Of a stretch of DNA of 61,348 nucleotides, positions 25,287 to 34,584 are shown piece after piece (within the stretch, counting starts at the first letter, position 1; every line of letters begins with the position of its first letter). The position numbers and the translations under genes were made by a program. The notes beneath the pieces were generated by a model that was not told the origin of the DNA, made no database searches, and saw nothing but the letters and a program-made list of their open reading frames with translations. Origin of the DNA: Bacillota bacterium (lineage in GTDB: Bacteria > Bacillota > Clostridia > Lachnospirales > Lachnospiraceae); NCBI GenBank assembly GCA_023423045.1, contig JAFAGA010000076.1:1-61348 (forward strand). The letters run 5' to 3'.

Positions 25287-27044
25287 ATGAATAAAATACT
25301 TCACAAACGGATTATCTCCCTGCTTCTTGTCCTGCTTCTTGCTATTTCCTGCATCAGCTGCAATGCCCGAACCAATCAGGAAACGCTGCAAAGCCGTTTT
25401 GATACCTTTATGGAGGAGATGTTTGTCCAAAAGGTACAGAGTGACAGCCTTTCCCTTAATTATTCCCTTGCCCGCCCCGAGCAGTACGGTATTACAATGA
25501 CGGAAGCCACCTTTGGCAGATGCAGTATAGAAAGTATGAACGAAGGATACTCTTTCACCGAAAATCAGCTTAGCCGGCTATTATCCTATGATTATGATTC
25601 TCTCTCCGAAGATCAAAAGCTCACCTATGATATTGTCAAGGATTATCTGCGTACGGATCTTTCTCTGGGAGACTATAATTATTATTATGAATGCCTGGGA
25701 CCCACCACCGGAATTCAGGCACAGCTTCCTATCCTCTTAGCCGAATACAGCTTCCATGACAAAGATGACATCAAAGAATATCTTCGGCTGCTCCCCCGGA
25801 TCTACGATTATTTCGAAGAAATCATTCAATTTGAACGGGAAAAATCCAGGGAAGGCCTTTTTATGAGCGATGCCGTGGCCAAAAAGATCATTGCCCAATG
25901 CGAAGCCTTTATCGCAGACCCGGGCAGCAACTTTCTAATCACTTATTTCAATGATAAAATCTCCAGATATTCCAATCTGTCCAAAAAAGAGATCGCCTCC
26001 TATCAGGCCCAAAATACGGAGATTGTTCTCACCCGTGTCATCCCGGCCTATCAGATGCTGATCGTTGCGCTGCAGGAGCTTCTGGGTACCGGAACCAACG
26101 ATGCCGGACTGTTCTATTACCCCCAAGGGCAAAAGTATTATGAGTGCCTTGCCAAATACAAAACCGGCTCCGGCAAGAACATGGAGGAGATCATCGCCAT
26201 GCTGGACGCTGCCATCGGAGGCGGAATTGCGGATATCACCACCCTGACCCTCTCCGATCCAAAAATTATTGATAAATATATGGACTTTCGCTCCTTCCCT
26301 ATCACGGATCCCGAGGCTATTTTGCAGGATCTCAAGACAGATATCAGAGAGGATTTTCCTGGTACGGAAGAGGTGAAGTGTGAATTCAAATATGTTCCGG
26401 CTTCCCTTGCCGATTATTTGAGCCCTGCCATGTATCTGGTTCCTCCCATTGACAGCTATCAGAACAACGACATCTACATCAACGGCAGCGACGAAAAGAC
26501 CCTGTCCATGATTTATACCACGGTAGCACACGAGGGCTATCCGGGCCATATGTATCAATGTGTTTATTTCCGCAGCCAGAATCCGGCACCGGTCCGAAGC
26601 GTTATGAATTTTACAGGCTATGATGAGGGCTGGGCAACCTATGTTGAGATGTACTCCTATCAGTATGCCGGGATTGATAAAAACCTTGCCGACTTTCTTC
26701 GGGCAAATAATATAGTGATCCTCTGCCTGTATGCCCGGGCTGATATCGGCATCCATTATGAGGGCTGGGATAAGAATACCGCTATGAAATATGTGATGAA
26801 TTATATCTCCGACGCAACGATTGCCGAGACAATCTACCATACCCTGCTGGAGGAGCCCGCCATCTACCTGCCATATGCCGTAGGTTATCTGGAAATTGAA
26901 GGCCTGAAGAAAAAAGCGGAGCTGATCCTGGATAAAAAATTTGTTACAAAGGATTTCCATCGGTTTTTGCTGGATATCGGTCCCGCTCCATTCGAAACAA
27001 TTGAAAATTACATGGATTTATGGATGAAAAATGAATCTAAATAG
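25287..27044 (+). CDS. DUF885-family putative metallopeptidase lipoprotein
   Basis: The 585-residue protein has a lipoprotein signal (hydrophobic 9-22, cysteines in AISCISC) and is therefore probably anchored outside the membrane. The DUF885 fold is shown by TTVAHEGYPGHMYQ (about 411-424, a H-E-G-x-P-G-H zinc motif), followed by GYDEGWATYVEMY (about 443-455), which supplies the third ligand. The length (about 550-600) fits the family. It stands alone, divergent from the DUF6240-like gene, with AGGAGG before the ATG and a bidirectional terminator after it. Substrate unknown; peptides are likely. Confidence 0.88.
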   Translation: MNKILHKRIISLLLVLLLAISCISCNARTNQETLQSRFDTFMEEMFVQKVQSDSLSLNYSLARPEQYGITMTEATFGRCSIESMNEGYSFTENQLSRLLSYDYDSLSEDQKLTYDIVKDYLRTDLSLGDYNYYYECLGPTTGIQAQLPILLAEYSFHDKDDIKEYLRLLPRIYDYFEEIIQFEREKSREGLFMSDAVAKKIIAQCEAFIADPGSNFLITYFNDKISRYSNLSKKEIASYQAQNTEIVLTRVIPAYQMLIVALQELLGTGTNDAGLFYYPQGQKYYECLAKYKTGSGKNMEEIIAMLDAAIGGGIADITTLTLSDPKIIDKYMDFRSFPITDPEAILQDLKTDIREDFPGTEEVKCEFKYVPASLADYLSPAMYLVPPIDSYQNNDIYINGSDEKTLSMIYTTVAHEGYPGHMYQCVYFRSQNPAPVRSVMNFTGYDEGWATYVEMYSYQYAGIDKNLADFLRANNIVILCLYARADIGIHYEGWDKNTAMKYVMNYISDATIAETIYHTLLEEPAIYLPYAVGYLEIEGLKKKAELILDKKFVTKDFHRFLLDIGPAPFETIENYMDLWMKNESK

Positions 27045-27091
27045 GGATAACCTCTATAAGAAAAAGAAGACAAGATAATGACCGCATTATG

Positions 27092-27143
27092 AAAAACCGG
27101 ATTGCTATCTCGAAAATATTTCGAAAATAGTAACCCGGTTTTT
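27092..27143. terminator. Bidirectional terminator between the DUF885 gene and pckG
   Basis: A long hairpin with AAAAACCGG...CCGGTTTTT arms and an internal TCGAAAATATTTCGA stem lies between two convergent genes. Runs of A and T on both sides let it serve both. Confidence 0.85.
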
Positions 27144-27173
27144 GTCTATCTAATTTTTAATTTATGCTGTGAA

Positions 27174-28970
27174 TTATGCCTTTAATCTGCTTTCAAGGGC
27201 CTCAAGCTGGGAATGTAATTCCTTAGGAAGCTCTTCGCCGAACTTTGCATAATGCTCCTTGATGGATTCAACTTCGTTCAGCCACTCTTCCTTGTCTACC
27301 TTGAGCAGTTCCGCGATATCCGCTTCACTTACACCCTCAAGTCCGGTAATATCCAGCGCATCTGCTGCAGGCATATATCCAATGGGTGTCTTAACGGCTT
27401 TGTCATCACCTTCGGTTCTCTCAAAGATCCATTTGAGGACGCGGCTGTTCTCGCCGAAGCCGGGCCATAACCATCTGCCGTCCTGATCCTTGCGGAACCA
27501 GTTAACATAGAAGATCTTCGGTAATTTATCTGCGGTTGATTTCTCACCGATATTCAGCCAGTGCTGTAAATAATCGCATACATTGTATCCAAAGAAAGGA
27601 AGCATTGCAAAAGGATCACGGCGAACCTGTCCAATGTTCTTGGAGATGGCTGCGGCAGTGATTTCAGAGCCCATGATGGAGCCAAGGAATACACCGTGCT
27701 TCCAGTCAAAGCTCTCATGAACCAACGGAATTGTCTTAGGACGGCGTCCGCCGATTAAGATCGCAGAAATCGGAACACCTGCAGGGTCTTCCCAGTCGGA
27801 TGCGATGGAAGGACACTGGAATGCAGGAGCTGTAAAACGAGCATTGGGATGAGCAGCCGGTTCCTTAGAATCCGGTGTCCAGTCATTGCCCTTCCAGTCA
27901 ATCAGATGAGCCGGTGCGGGCGTTCCAATGCCTTCCCACCATACATCGCCATCATCTGTAAGCGCCACGTTGGTGAAAATCGTATTCTTCTCTATGCTGT
28001 GCATCGCATTGGGGTTAGAGTCAAGGGAGGTTCCGGGCGCAACGCCAAAGAAACCAGCCTCAGGATTAATTGCATACAGACGTCCATCCTGGCCAAACTT
28101 CATCCAGGCAATATCATCTCCAACGGTCTCAACCTTCCATCCAGGTACGGTAGGAACAAGCATGGCAAGGTTTGTCTTACCGCAAGCGCTGGGGAACGCA
28201 GCCGCAACATATTTCGTCTTTCCTTCCGGATTGGTGAGCTTAAGTATTAACATATGCTCTGCCAGCCATCCTTCATCACGCGCAATTACGGATGCAATTC
28301 GAAGAGCAAAGCACTTCTTACCCAGAAGGGCATTGCCGCCGTAACCGGAGCCATAGGACCAGATGAGTCTTTCTTCCGGGAAATGGCTGATATATTTATT
28401 CTCAATCGGTGCACAAGGCCAGCTGGAATCCTCCTGTCCTTCTTCCAAAGGTGCGCCAACGGAATGTAAGCAGGGAACAAATTCTCCGTCCGCACCAAGT
28501 ACGTCTAACACCTTGGAGCCGATACGGGTCATAATGCGCATGTTAATTACTACATATGCGCTATCGGTCAATTCAATTCCGATCTTGGAGATGGGTGATC
28601 CAATCGGTCCCATAGAATAAGGGATGACATACATGGTTCTTCCCTTCATGCAGCCGCGATACAACCCTTTCATGGTTGTCTTCAATTCCTCCGGATCAAT
28701 CCAGTTATTTGTAGCACCTGCTTCCTTCTTCTCCTTGGAAGCAATAAAAGTTCTGTCCTCAACACGTGCAACGTCCGATGCATCGCTTCTGAATAAATAG
28801 CATCCGGGACGCTTTTCCGGATTCAACTTGATTGCCATACCACTATCAACCATCATCTGCAGCAGACGCTGATTTTCTTCCTCGGATCCATCACACCAGT
28901 AAATGTCATCCGGCTGGCACAGATCTGCCATTTCTTTAACCCATTCTAATAGCTTCTTGTTTTCTGTCAT
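27174..28970 (-). CDS. pckG: Phosphoenolpyruvate carboxykinase (GTP)
   Basis: The 598-residue enzyme interconverts oxaloacetate and GTP with phosphoenolpyruvate, GDP and CO2. It has the GTP-class signature FPSACGKTNLAML (P-loop with the mobile active-site Cys), GDDIAWMKF for metal binding, the N-terminal substrate region (RTMYVIPYSMGPIGSP) and FRKDQDGRWLWPGFGENSRV near the C-terminus. The length matches the GTP class (590-620). The next gene upstream encodes the ATP-dependent enzyme of the same reaction, separated by a terminator and a 300-base leader, so the two are probably regulated separately. AAAGGAGATG upstream supports the start. Confidence 0.97.
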   Translation of the reverse strand: MTENKKLLEWVKEMADLCQPDDIYWCDGSEEENQRLLQMMVDSGMAIKLNPEKRPGCYLFRSDASDVARVEDRTFIASKEKKEAGATNNWIDPEELKTTMKGLYRGCMKGRTMYVIPYSMGPIGSPISKIGIELTDSAYVVINMRIMTRIGSKVLDVLGADGEFVPCLHSVGAPLEEGQEDSSWPCAPIENKYISHFPEERLIWSYGSGYGGNALLGKKCFALRIASVIARDEGWLAEHMLILKLTNPEGKTKYVAAAFPSACGKTNLAMLVPTVPGWKVETVGDDIAWMKFGQDGRLYAINPEAGFFGVAPGTSLDSNPNAMHSIEKNTIFTNVALTDDGDVWWEGIGTPAPAHLIDWKGNDWTPDSKEPAAHPNARFTAPAFQCPSIASDWEDPAGVPISAILIGGRRPKTIPLVHESFDWKHGVFLGSIMGSEITAAAISKNIGQVRRDPFAMLPFFGYNVCDYLQHWLNIGEKSTADKLPKIFYVNWFRKDQDGRWLWPGFGENSRVLKWIFERTEGDDKAVKTPIGYMPAADALDITGLEGVSEADIAELLKVDKEEWLNEVESIKEHYAKFGEELPKELHSQLEALESRLKA

Positions 28971-29274
28971 ATTGATCTCATCTCCTTTATATTTTTTGCT
29001 CCTTGTGTAACATAAATAGGAGCTTACTATTGATATTTACAGGTACCATGAGTCTGTATACTTTGTAATACATGCATACACTTGCTATTATAATAAAAAT
29101 CCGGCAAAATTGCTATAGAAATAATGAATTTTTACGATAAAGTATAAATTCTTAATTTTTATGCATATTTTATCGTATTTTTCAGCCCTGCTTATTACTT
29201 TACCTATTTGCATACAAATGGCTTTCGAAGTATATTTTAAAATTAGCGACGGCCTTTAATCTCTATAAAATTAA

Positions 29275-29303
29275 CCCTCGCCACTTTATACAAGCAACGA
29301 GGG
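29275..29303 (-). terminator. Terminator of pckA, in the pckA-pckG gap
   Basis: On the minus strand CCCTCG and CGAGGG pair around a 17-base loop, followed by TTAATTTT. The rest of the gap (28971-29274) is A/T-rich leader of pckG; I see no second gene and no clear riboswitch in it. Confidence 0.7.
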
Positions 29304-29359
29304 CCATTTTGAAAATTGTATTATCCCACTGTCTTACAGTAAGAACTAATTTTTTCATT

Positions 29360-30964
29360 TTATAACTGAGGACCTGCAGAAACTAATGCCTTACCTGCCT
29401 CATTCCCTTCATATTTCACAAAGTTCTTTATAAAACGCTGTGCCAGATCTTTGGCCTTAGTATCCCACTCAGAAGAATTTGCATAGGTATCGCGGGGATC
29501 AAGAATCTTGGAATCCACGCCTGGCAGCTCTGTTGGAATATCGAAATTGAAGTAGGGCAACTTCTTCATCGGTGCGCTCGCAATGGAGCCATCCAAAATT
29601 GCATCGATAATACCACGTGTGTCACGGATGGAGATACGCTTCCCCGTACCATTCCAGCCGGTGTTAACAAGATATGCCTTCGCACCGCTTACCTGCATTT
29701 TCTTAACGAGCTCCTCCGCATACTTGGTCGGATGAAGCTCCAGAAATGCCTGGCCGAAGCAAGCGGAAAATGTAGGTGTAGGCTCTGTGATTCCACGTTC
29801 TGTGCCGGCAAGCTTCGCTGTGAATCCGGATAAGAAGTAATACTGTGTCTGTTCCGGGGTTAAAACAGATACCGGAGGAAGAACACCGAATGCATCAGCC
29901 GACAGGAAGATAACATTCTTTGCCGCCGGAGCCGCTGAAACCGGACGAACGATATTCTTAATATGATCAATGGGATAGGATACACGAGTATTCTCCGTTA
30001 CGCTCTTGTCATTAAAATCGATCTTACCGTCAGCATCAAGCGTAACATTCTCCAAGAGAGCATTTCGCTTAATTGCATTGTAAATATCCGGCTCCGATTC
30101 CTTGTCGAGGTCAATAACTTTAGCATAGCATCCACCCTCAAAGTTGAATATACCCTTGTCATCCCAGCCGTGCTCGTCATCTCCGATAAGAAGGCGTTTC
30201 GGATCTGTTGACAGTGTGGTTTTACCTGTTCCGGAAAGTCCGAAGAATATTGCAGTATTCTCACCTTTCAAATCGGTATTTGCAGAACAATGCATAGAAG
30301 CAATACCTTTCAGCGGCAGATAGTAGTTCATCATAGAGAACATACCCTTCTTCATCTCACCGCCGTACCAGGTGTTTACGATAACCTGCTCACGAGTGGT
30401 TATATTGAACAATACACCCGTCTCAGAATTCAGGCCAAGCTCTTTGAAATTTTCTACTTTTGCCTTAGAGGCGTTATATACGATAAAATCAGGCTTAAAG
30501 TCTTCCAGTTCCTCAGCGGTAGGCTGGATAAACATATTCGTAACGAAATGAGCCTGCCATGCAACCTCAACAATGAAACGAATCGCCATACGGGTATCCT
30601 TATTAGCACCACAGAATGCATCTACAACAAAAAGTCTTTTGTTGGAAAGCTCTTTCAAAGCAATCTGCTTCACTGCGTCCCATGCTTCCTGACTAGCCGG
30701 ATGATTGTCATTCTTATACTCATCTGAGGTCCACCATATGGTGTCCCTGGAATTCTCGTCCATGACAATGAATTTATCCTTAGGTGAACGTCCTGTATAA
30801 ACACCTGTCATAACATTTACCGCACCAAGCTCACTCTCCTGGCCCTTTTCAAAGCCCTTCAAACTAGTTTTCGTTTCTTCCTCAAATAACACCTCATAAG
30901 AAGGGTTTCGAACAATTTCTGTAACCCCAGTGATGCCATATTGTCTCAAATCAATACTTGCCAT
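29360..30964 (-). CDS. pckA: Phosphoenolpyruvate carboxykinase (ATP)
   Basis: The 534-residue enzyme is the ATP-class carboxykinase: kinase-1a GLSGTGKTTLSTD, kinase-2 LIGDDEHGWDDKG, the substrate-binding RSPKDKF near residue 60, and the adenine-binding C-terminal region GAKAYLVNTGWNGTG. I choose ATG 30964 (MASIDLRQYG), preceded by GAGGATGATTAAA; the frame continues to an ATG at 30985. In fermenters the ATP enzyme often runs in the carboxylating direction (PEP to oxaloacetate with ATP gain); this is family knowledge, not shown here. It has its own strong promoter. Confidence 0.97.
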   Translation of the reverse strand: MASIDLRQYGITGVTEIVRNPSYEVLFEEETKTSLKGFEKGQESELGAVNVMTGVYTGRSPKDKFIVMDENSRDTIWWTSDEYKNDNHPASQEAWDAVKQIALKELSNKRLFVVDAFCGANKDTRMAIRFIVEVAWQAHFVTNMFIQPTAEELEDFKPDFIVYNASKAKVENFKELGLNSETGVLFNITTREQVIVNTWYGGEMKKGMFSMMNYYLPLKGIASMHCSANTDLKGENTAIFFGLSGTGKTTLSTDPKRLLIGDDEHGWDDKGIFNFEGGCYAKVIDLDKESEPDIYNAIKRNALLENVTLDADGKIDFNDKSVTENTRVSYPIDHIKNIVRPVSAAPAAKNVIFLSADAFGVLPPVSVLTPEQTQYYFLSGFTAKLAGTERGITEPTPTFSACFGQAFLELHPTKYAEELVKKMQVSGAKAYLVNTGWNGTGKRISIRDTRGIIDAILDGSIASAPMKKLPYFNFDIPTELPGVDSKILDPRDTYANSSEWDTKAKDLAQRFIKNFVKYEGNEAGKALVSAGPQL

Positions 30965-31002
30965 TTTAATCATCCTCTCTTTCATTTTATTATGTCCGTT
31001 TT

Positions 31003-31031
31003 ATTATCTCACTTTTTGAATAAGATGTCAA
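31003..31031 (-). promoter_or_regulatory. Strong vegetative promoter of pckA
   Basis: Minus strand TTGACA (31026-31031), 17-base spacer, GATAAT (31003-31008), 39 bases before the pckA start. This near-consensus promoter suggests high expression. Confidence 0.82.
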
Positions 31032-31080
31032 ATAAACAGGTCCGAAACGCAGGATGAAGATAACAGTTCGGAGTTTATCC

Positions 31081-33078
31081 TTATTGGATCTCCGCTCCTG
31101 AGGGCATCGGCTTCTCCGGAACCATAAGCGAAAGAGTTCCTTCTGCGTCCTCGGCACACAGCAGCATACCCTCGGACAGCATGCCTGCCAGAGTTGCCGG
31201 CTTTAAGTTCACCACCACCATAACCTTCTTGCCCACCATTTCCTCCGCGGTATAATGGGCCTTGATGCCGGATAGGATCTGCTTCACCTGGGAGCCGATT
31301 TTTACCTGGGAGCACAGCAGCTTCTTGGATTTCTTCACCTCTTCGCAGGCGATAATCTCACCGATCTGGAATTGCAGCTTGGCAAAATCCTCATAAGTGA
31401 TCTCCGGCTTGGCAGAGATATCAATGACTTCAGAAGCCTTCTCCTGCGCCTTCTGCTCCTCTGCAGCCGGATCGGTCAGGGCAGCCTCTTTCTCTTCTCT
31501 CATTTCATCCACTTTAGTCATAACCTCCTTCAGATCCAATCTGGCAAATAATATCTCCGGTGTCTGTGTTACCTTAGTTCCGGACTCATATAAGCCATAT
31601 TTATTTAATTCTTCTATGGTACGGGACTTCGCATTAAGCTGGGTTAAAATCTTAGCTGCCGTATCCGGCATAAAGGACTCCAGCAAGCTGGTTCCAATGC
31701 AGATGCTTTCCACCAGGTGATACAGCACGGTCTCAAGACGGGCTTTCTTGGCTTCCTCCTTGGCAAGTACCCAGGGCATAGTCTCATCGATATATTTGTT
31801 GCAGCGCTTGAATAAGGTAAAAATCTCACTGATGGCATCCGCCACGCGAAGTTTCTCCATCCTGGCGATGACCTTTTTGGGTGTCTCCAGCGCCAGAGCC
31901 TTCAGCTCCTCATCCACCGGCTCGCCCACACCGGCATGATTCACAATACCGTCGAAGTACTTATTGGACATGGATATGGTTCGGTTCACCAGATTCCCCA
32001 AGGTATTGGCCAGATCGGAATTAATTCTTTCTACGAGCAGTTCCCAGGAGATAACCCCGTCATTATCAAAGGGCATCTCATGAAGCACAAAATATCTTAC
32101 CGCATCCACACCGAACAGCTTCGCCAGATCATCGGCATACAGGACATTTCCCTTCGACTTGCTCATCTTATCCGCCGCACTTCCCTGCATCAGCCAGGGA
32201 TGGCCGAATACCTGCTTCGGAAGCGGAACCTCCAGCGCCATCAAGATGATGGGCCAGTATATGGTATGGAAACGTATGATATCCTTACCGATCAGATGAA
32301 GGTCTGCCGGCCAGTACTTCTGAAACTGCTCCGTGCTTCCGCCATCCGCATCATATCCAATCCCCGTGATATAATTGCTCAATGCATCCAGCCATACATA
32401 TACCACATGCCGGTCATCAAAATCCACTGGAATGCCCCATTTGAAGGAGGTACGGGATACGCACAGATCCTGCAGACCCGGAAGCAGGAAATTGTTCATC
32501 ATCTCATTCTTTCTGGATTCCGGCTGGATGAATTCCGGATGAGTATTAATGTGTTCTATCAAACGATCCGCATATTTGCTCAGTTTCAGGAAATATGCTT
32601 CCTCCTTGGCAGGCTGTACCTCCCGGCCGCAGTCGGGGCATTTGCCGTCAACCAGCTGGGAGGAGGTAAAGAAGGATTCGCAAGGGGTGCAGTACATCCC
32701 TTCATAATGCCCCTTATAGATATCTCCCTTTTCATACAGCTTTTTGAAAATCTTCTGTATCTGCTTTTCATGATCCGAATCTGTGGTCCGGATGAACTTG
32801 TCATAGGAGCAGTTCATCAAATCCCAGATATCCTTAATCTGGCCTGCAATTCCATCGACAAATTCCTTCGGGGAGATTCCGGCCTCCGCCGCCTTTAACT
32901 CGATTTTCTGTCCATGCTCATCCGTTCCGGTCTGGAAAAATACATCATAACCCTCCAGCCGTTTAAAGCGGGCAATGCTGTCTGCCAGTATAATCTCATA
33001 GGTATTGCCGATATGCGGCTTTCCTGAAGTATAGGCAATCGCGGTGGTAATATAATAGGGTTTTTTACTCATACTCAC
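31081..33078 (-). CDS. metG: Methionyl-tRNA synthetase with C-terminal tRNA-binding domain
   Basis: The 665-residue class I synthetase charges tRNA-Met. It shows the HIGH-like KPHIGNTYEI (about 20-29), a zinc knuckle CTPCESFF...CPDCGREV (about 130-155), the KMSKS loop DKMSKSKGN (about 305-313), a helical anticodon domain, and an EMAP/Trbp111-like dimerising tRNA-binding domain from about 560 to the end. The start is GTG 33078 or ATG 33072; AAGGA lies about five bases before the GTG. It is preceded by a T-box leader, so expression should rise when uncharged tRNA-Met accumulates. Confidence 0.97.
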   Translation of the reverse strand: MSMSKKPYYITTAIAYTSGKPHIGNTYEIILADSIARFKRLEGYDVFFQTGTDEHGQKIELKAAEAGISPKEFVDGIAGQIKDIWDLMNCSYDKFIRTTDSDHEKQIQKIFKKLYEKGDIYKGHYEGMYCTPCESFFTSSQLVDGKCPDCGREVQPAKEEAYFLKLSKYADRLIEHINTHPEFIQPESRKNEMMNNFLLPGLQDLCVSRTSFKWGIPVDFDDRHVVYVWLDALSNYITGIGYDADGGSTEQFQKYWPADLHLIGKDIIRFHTIYWPIILMALEVPLPKQVFGHPWLMQGSAADKMSKSKGNVLYADDLAKLFGVDAVRYFVLHEMPFDNDGVISWELLVERINSDLANTLGNLVNRTISMSNKYFDGIVNHAGVGEPVDEELKALALETPKKVIARMEKLRVADAISEIFTLFKRCNKYIDETMPWVLAKEEAKKARLETVLYHLVESICIGTSLLESFMPDTAAKILTQLNAKSRTIEELNKYGLYESGTKVTQTPEILFARLDLKEVMTKVDEMREEKEAALTDPAAEEQKAQEKASEVIDISAKPEITYEDFAKLQFQIGEIIACEEVKKSKKLLCSQVKIGSQVKQILSGIKAHYTAEEMVGKKVMVVVNLKPATLAGMLSEGMLLCAEDAEGTLSLMVPEKPMPSGAEIQ

Positions 33079-33182
33079 GTCAGTCCTTTCTATGCTTTAC
33101 TTTATTATGCTCTGTATCCTTTGTGGTTCATTCCGCTTTCTGCTCATTCCTGCAACGTATATTTTGCAAATTTTCGCAAAAT

Positions 33183-33470
33183 AAAAACTCCCATCCTTAA
33201 ATTCTCTTTAAAGACGAGAGTAACTCCCGTGGTACCACTTTAATTCATCCCTACCTCGCGATAAGGATCTCATTCGCTGCATCATTCTACAGCCCAGCAT
33301 CGTAACGGTTGCCTCCGTCGCAGCCTAAGATCGCTCCTCGGTGCGCAGCTCCAAGACCATCTTCCACAGCTTCTGCAAACCCGCATTCAAATATGCCGGC
33401 CAGACCAGGGTCTCTTTCCCCTTCTCAGCAATTGCGGGGTTCTCTGTCAAGTGTTCGTCTGTATACTCTT
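33183..33470 (-). promoter_or_regulatory. T-box riboswitch leader of metG
   Basis: On the minus strand the conserved T-box core AGTGGTACCACGGGAG (around 33225-33240) marks the antiterminator that pairs with the tRNA CCA end. It is followed by a terminator formed by ACTCTCGTC (33213-33221) and GATGGGAGT (33187-33195) and a T run. Upstream lies about 200 bases of stem I structure with a GAAAGAGA segment resembling the conserved AGAGA motif. An ATG at 33358-33360 is a candidate methionine specifier, not proven. Confidence 0.9.
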
Positions 33471-33685
33471 CTTTTCATAGCCTTTTCTATCTTAAATTTA
33501 TGCTTTAATTTATGACAAAGTATAGCATGCGTTACCGGCTTTGTCAAAGGATTTCCTTGTTTTTTCTTGCTGTTTTCAATCCTTAGGTATTATTTAGATC
33601 AAAATAATACTCATACGCCCGCATCTGTCAAACTATTCACTGTTTCCAGTTCTTCTTCAAATTCCTCATCTGTCAGTTATTGTTT

Positions 33686-33745
33686 AAAATAAAGAAATAA
33701 AAATACTGAGCTTTTTTAAACCCGGTATCTTTATTCCTTTATTTT
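33686..33745 (-). terminator. Terminator of the isomerase/phosphatase pair
   Basis: A long A/T-rich inverted repeat (AAAATAAAG...CTTTATTTT, arms about 25 bases with a few mismatches) lies just past the phosphatase stop codon. The remaining part of 33471-33685 shows no gene. Confidence 0.75.
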
Positions 33746-33768
33746 GTCTGTGAATAATAACGAGAAAC

Positions 33769-34545
33769 CTATTGCTCATTAAAAATATCGTTAATTTCCT
33801 TGAATTCTTCATATGCCTTCGGCGTGGCAGCCACAACGGAGCAGCCATGGACGAGCGGAAGCTCCCCTCCCCCGATCACCGACATCCTGCCCCCTGCTTC
33901 CTCCAGAATTAGAGAGCCTGCCGCATAATCCCAGGGGGACAGCTTAAACTCAAAGTAAAGAACATACCGGCCAGCCGCAACATAGCAGATATCAAGCGCA
34001 GCAGAACCGCTTCTTCGGATATCCAACGCCTGATCGTATAATTTTCGCGCCAACGCAAAGGTTCCCTCCGCTTTCTCCCTGTAATAGGGACTTGTCCCGA
34101 CACAAACTAGCCCACTGCCAAGGGGAAGATCCGGCATTCTTAAGGGCTTGTCATTTAGAAAGGCTCCGGTTCCCCGAACCGCATAAAACAGCTCATCCAG
34201 ATAGGGATCGTATACCACTCCCTCAATCATCTGCCCTTGATACATCAAGCCTACACTGATGGCACTGTGGCGGCAGTCCTGAATAAAGTTTGTAGTCCCG
34301 TCGATGGGATCAATGATAAAGCAATATTCACCGGGAAATTCTTTGTTATCATCCTCCTCGCCGATAAAGGTAGCCTGGGGATAAAGCTTTACCAGCTCAG
34401 AAATCAAAAATCGCTGAACCTCGACATCATATTTTGTAACAAAGTTAGCCCGTCCTTCCTTGCTCTCAATACCTCCCTGTATATTACCGGCATTAATTAC
34501 AATACGGCCGGCCTCTTTTACAACTGCTATAATCTCATGTATCAT
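33769..34545 (-). CDS. Inositol-monophosphatase-family phosphatase
   Basis: The 258-residue protein has the full Mg/Li-dependent phosphatase set: FVTKYDVEVQ (about 37-46), IGEEDD (about 64), DPIDGTTNFIQ (about 83-93) and the C-terminal WDYAAGSLILEEAGG (about 207-221). Relatives act on inositol-1-phosphate, fructose-1,6-bisphosphate or 3'-phosphoadenosine phosphate; the substrate cannot be told. ATG 34545 has GGAGATAGAT just upstream and is preferred over ATG 34557. It begins 40 bases after a TIM-barrel isomerase gene on the same strand, suggesting a two-gene operon around a sugar or cyclitol phosphate. Confidence 0.92.
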   Translation of the reverse strand: MIHEIIAVVKEAGRIVINAGNIQGGIESKEGRANFVTKYDVEVQRFLISELVKLYPQATFIGEEDDNKEFPGEYCFIIDPIDGTTNFIQDCRHSAISVGLMYQGQMIEGVVYDPYLDELFYAVRGTGAFLNDKPLRMPDLPLGSGLVCVGTSPYYREKAEGTFALARKLYDQALDIRRSGSAALDICYVAAGRYVLYFEFKLSPWDYAAGSLILEEAGGRMSVIGGGELPLVHGCSVVAATPKAYEEFKEINDIFNEQ

Positions 34546-34584
34546 ATCTATCTCCATTCCAGTATAAGCTACCTGTGTCTTTCA

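Noticed and set aside
25935..26960. 341-codon minus-strand frame inside the DUF885 gene
   Set aside because: It is a shadow frame; the plus strand has a full lipoprotein with a clear zinc motif and ribosome site.
31936..32898. 320-codon plus-strand frame inside metG
   Set aside because: It is the antisense of conserved synthetase sequence with no ribosome site.
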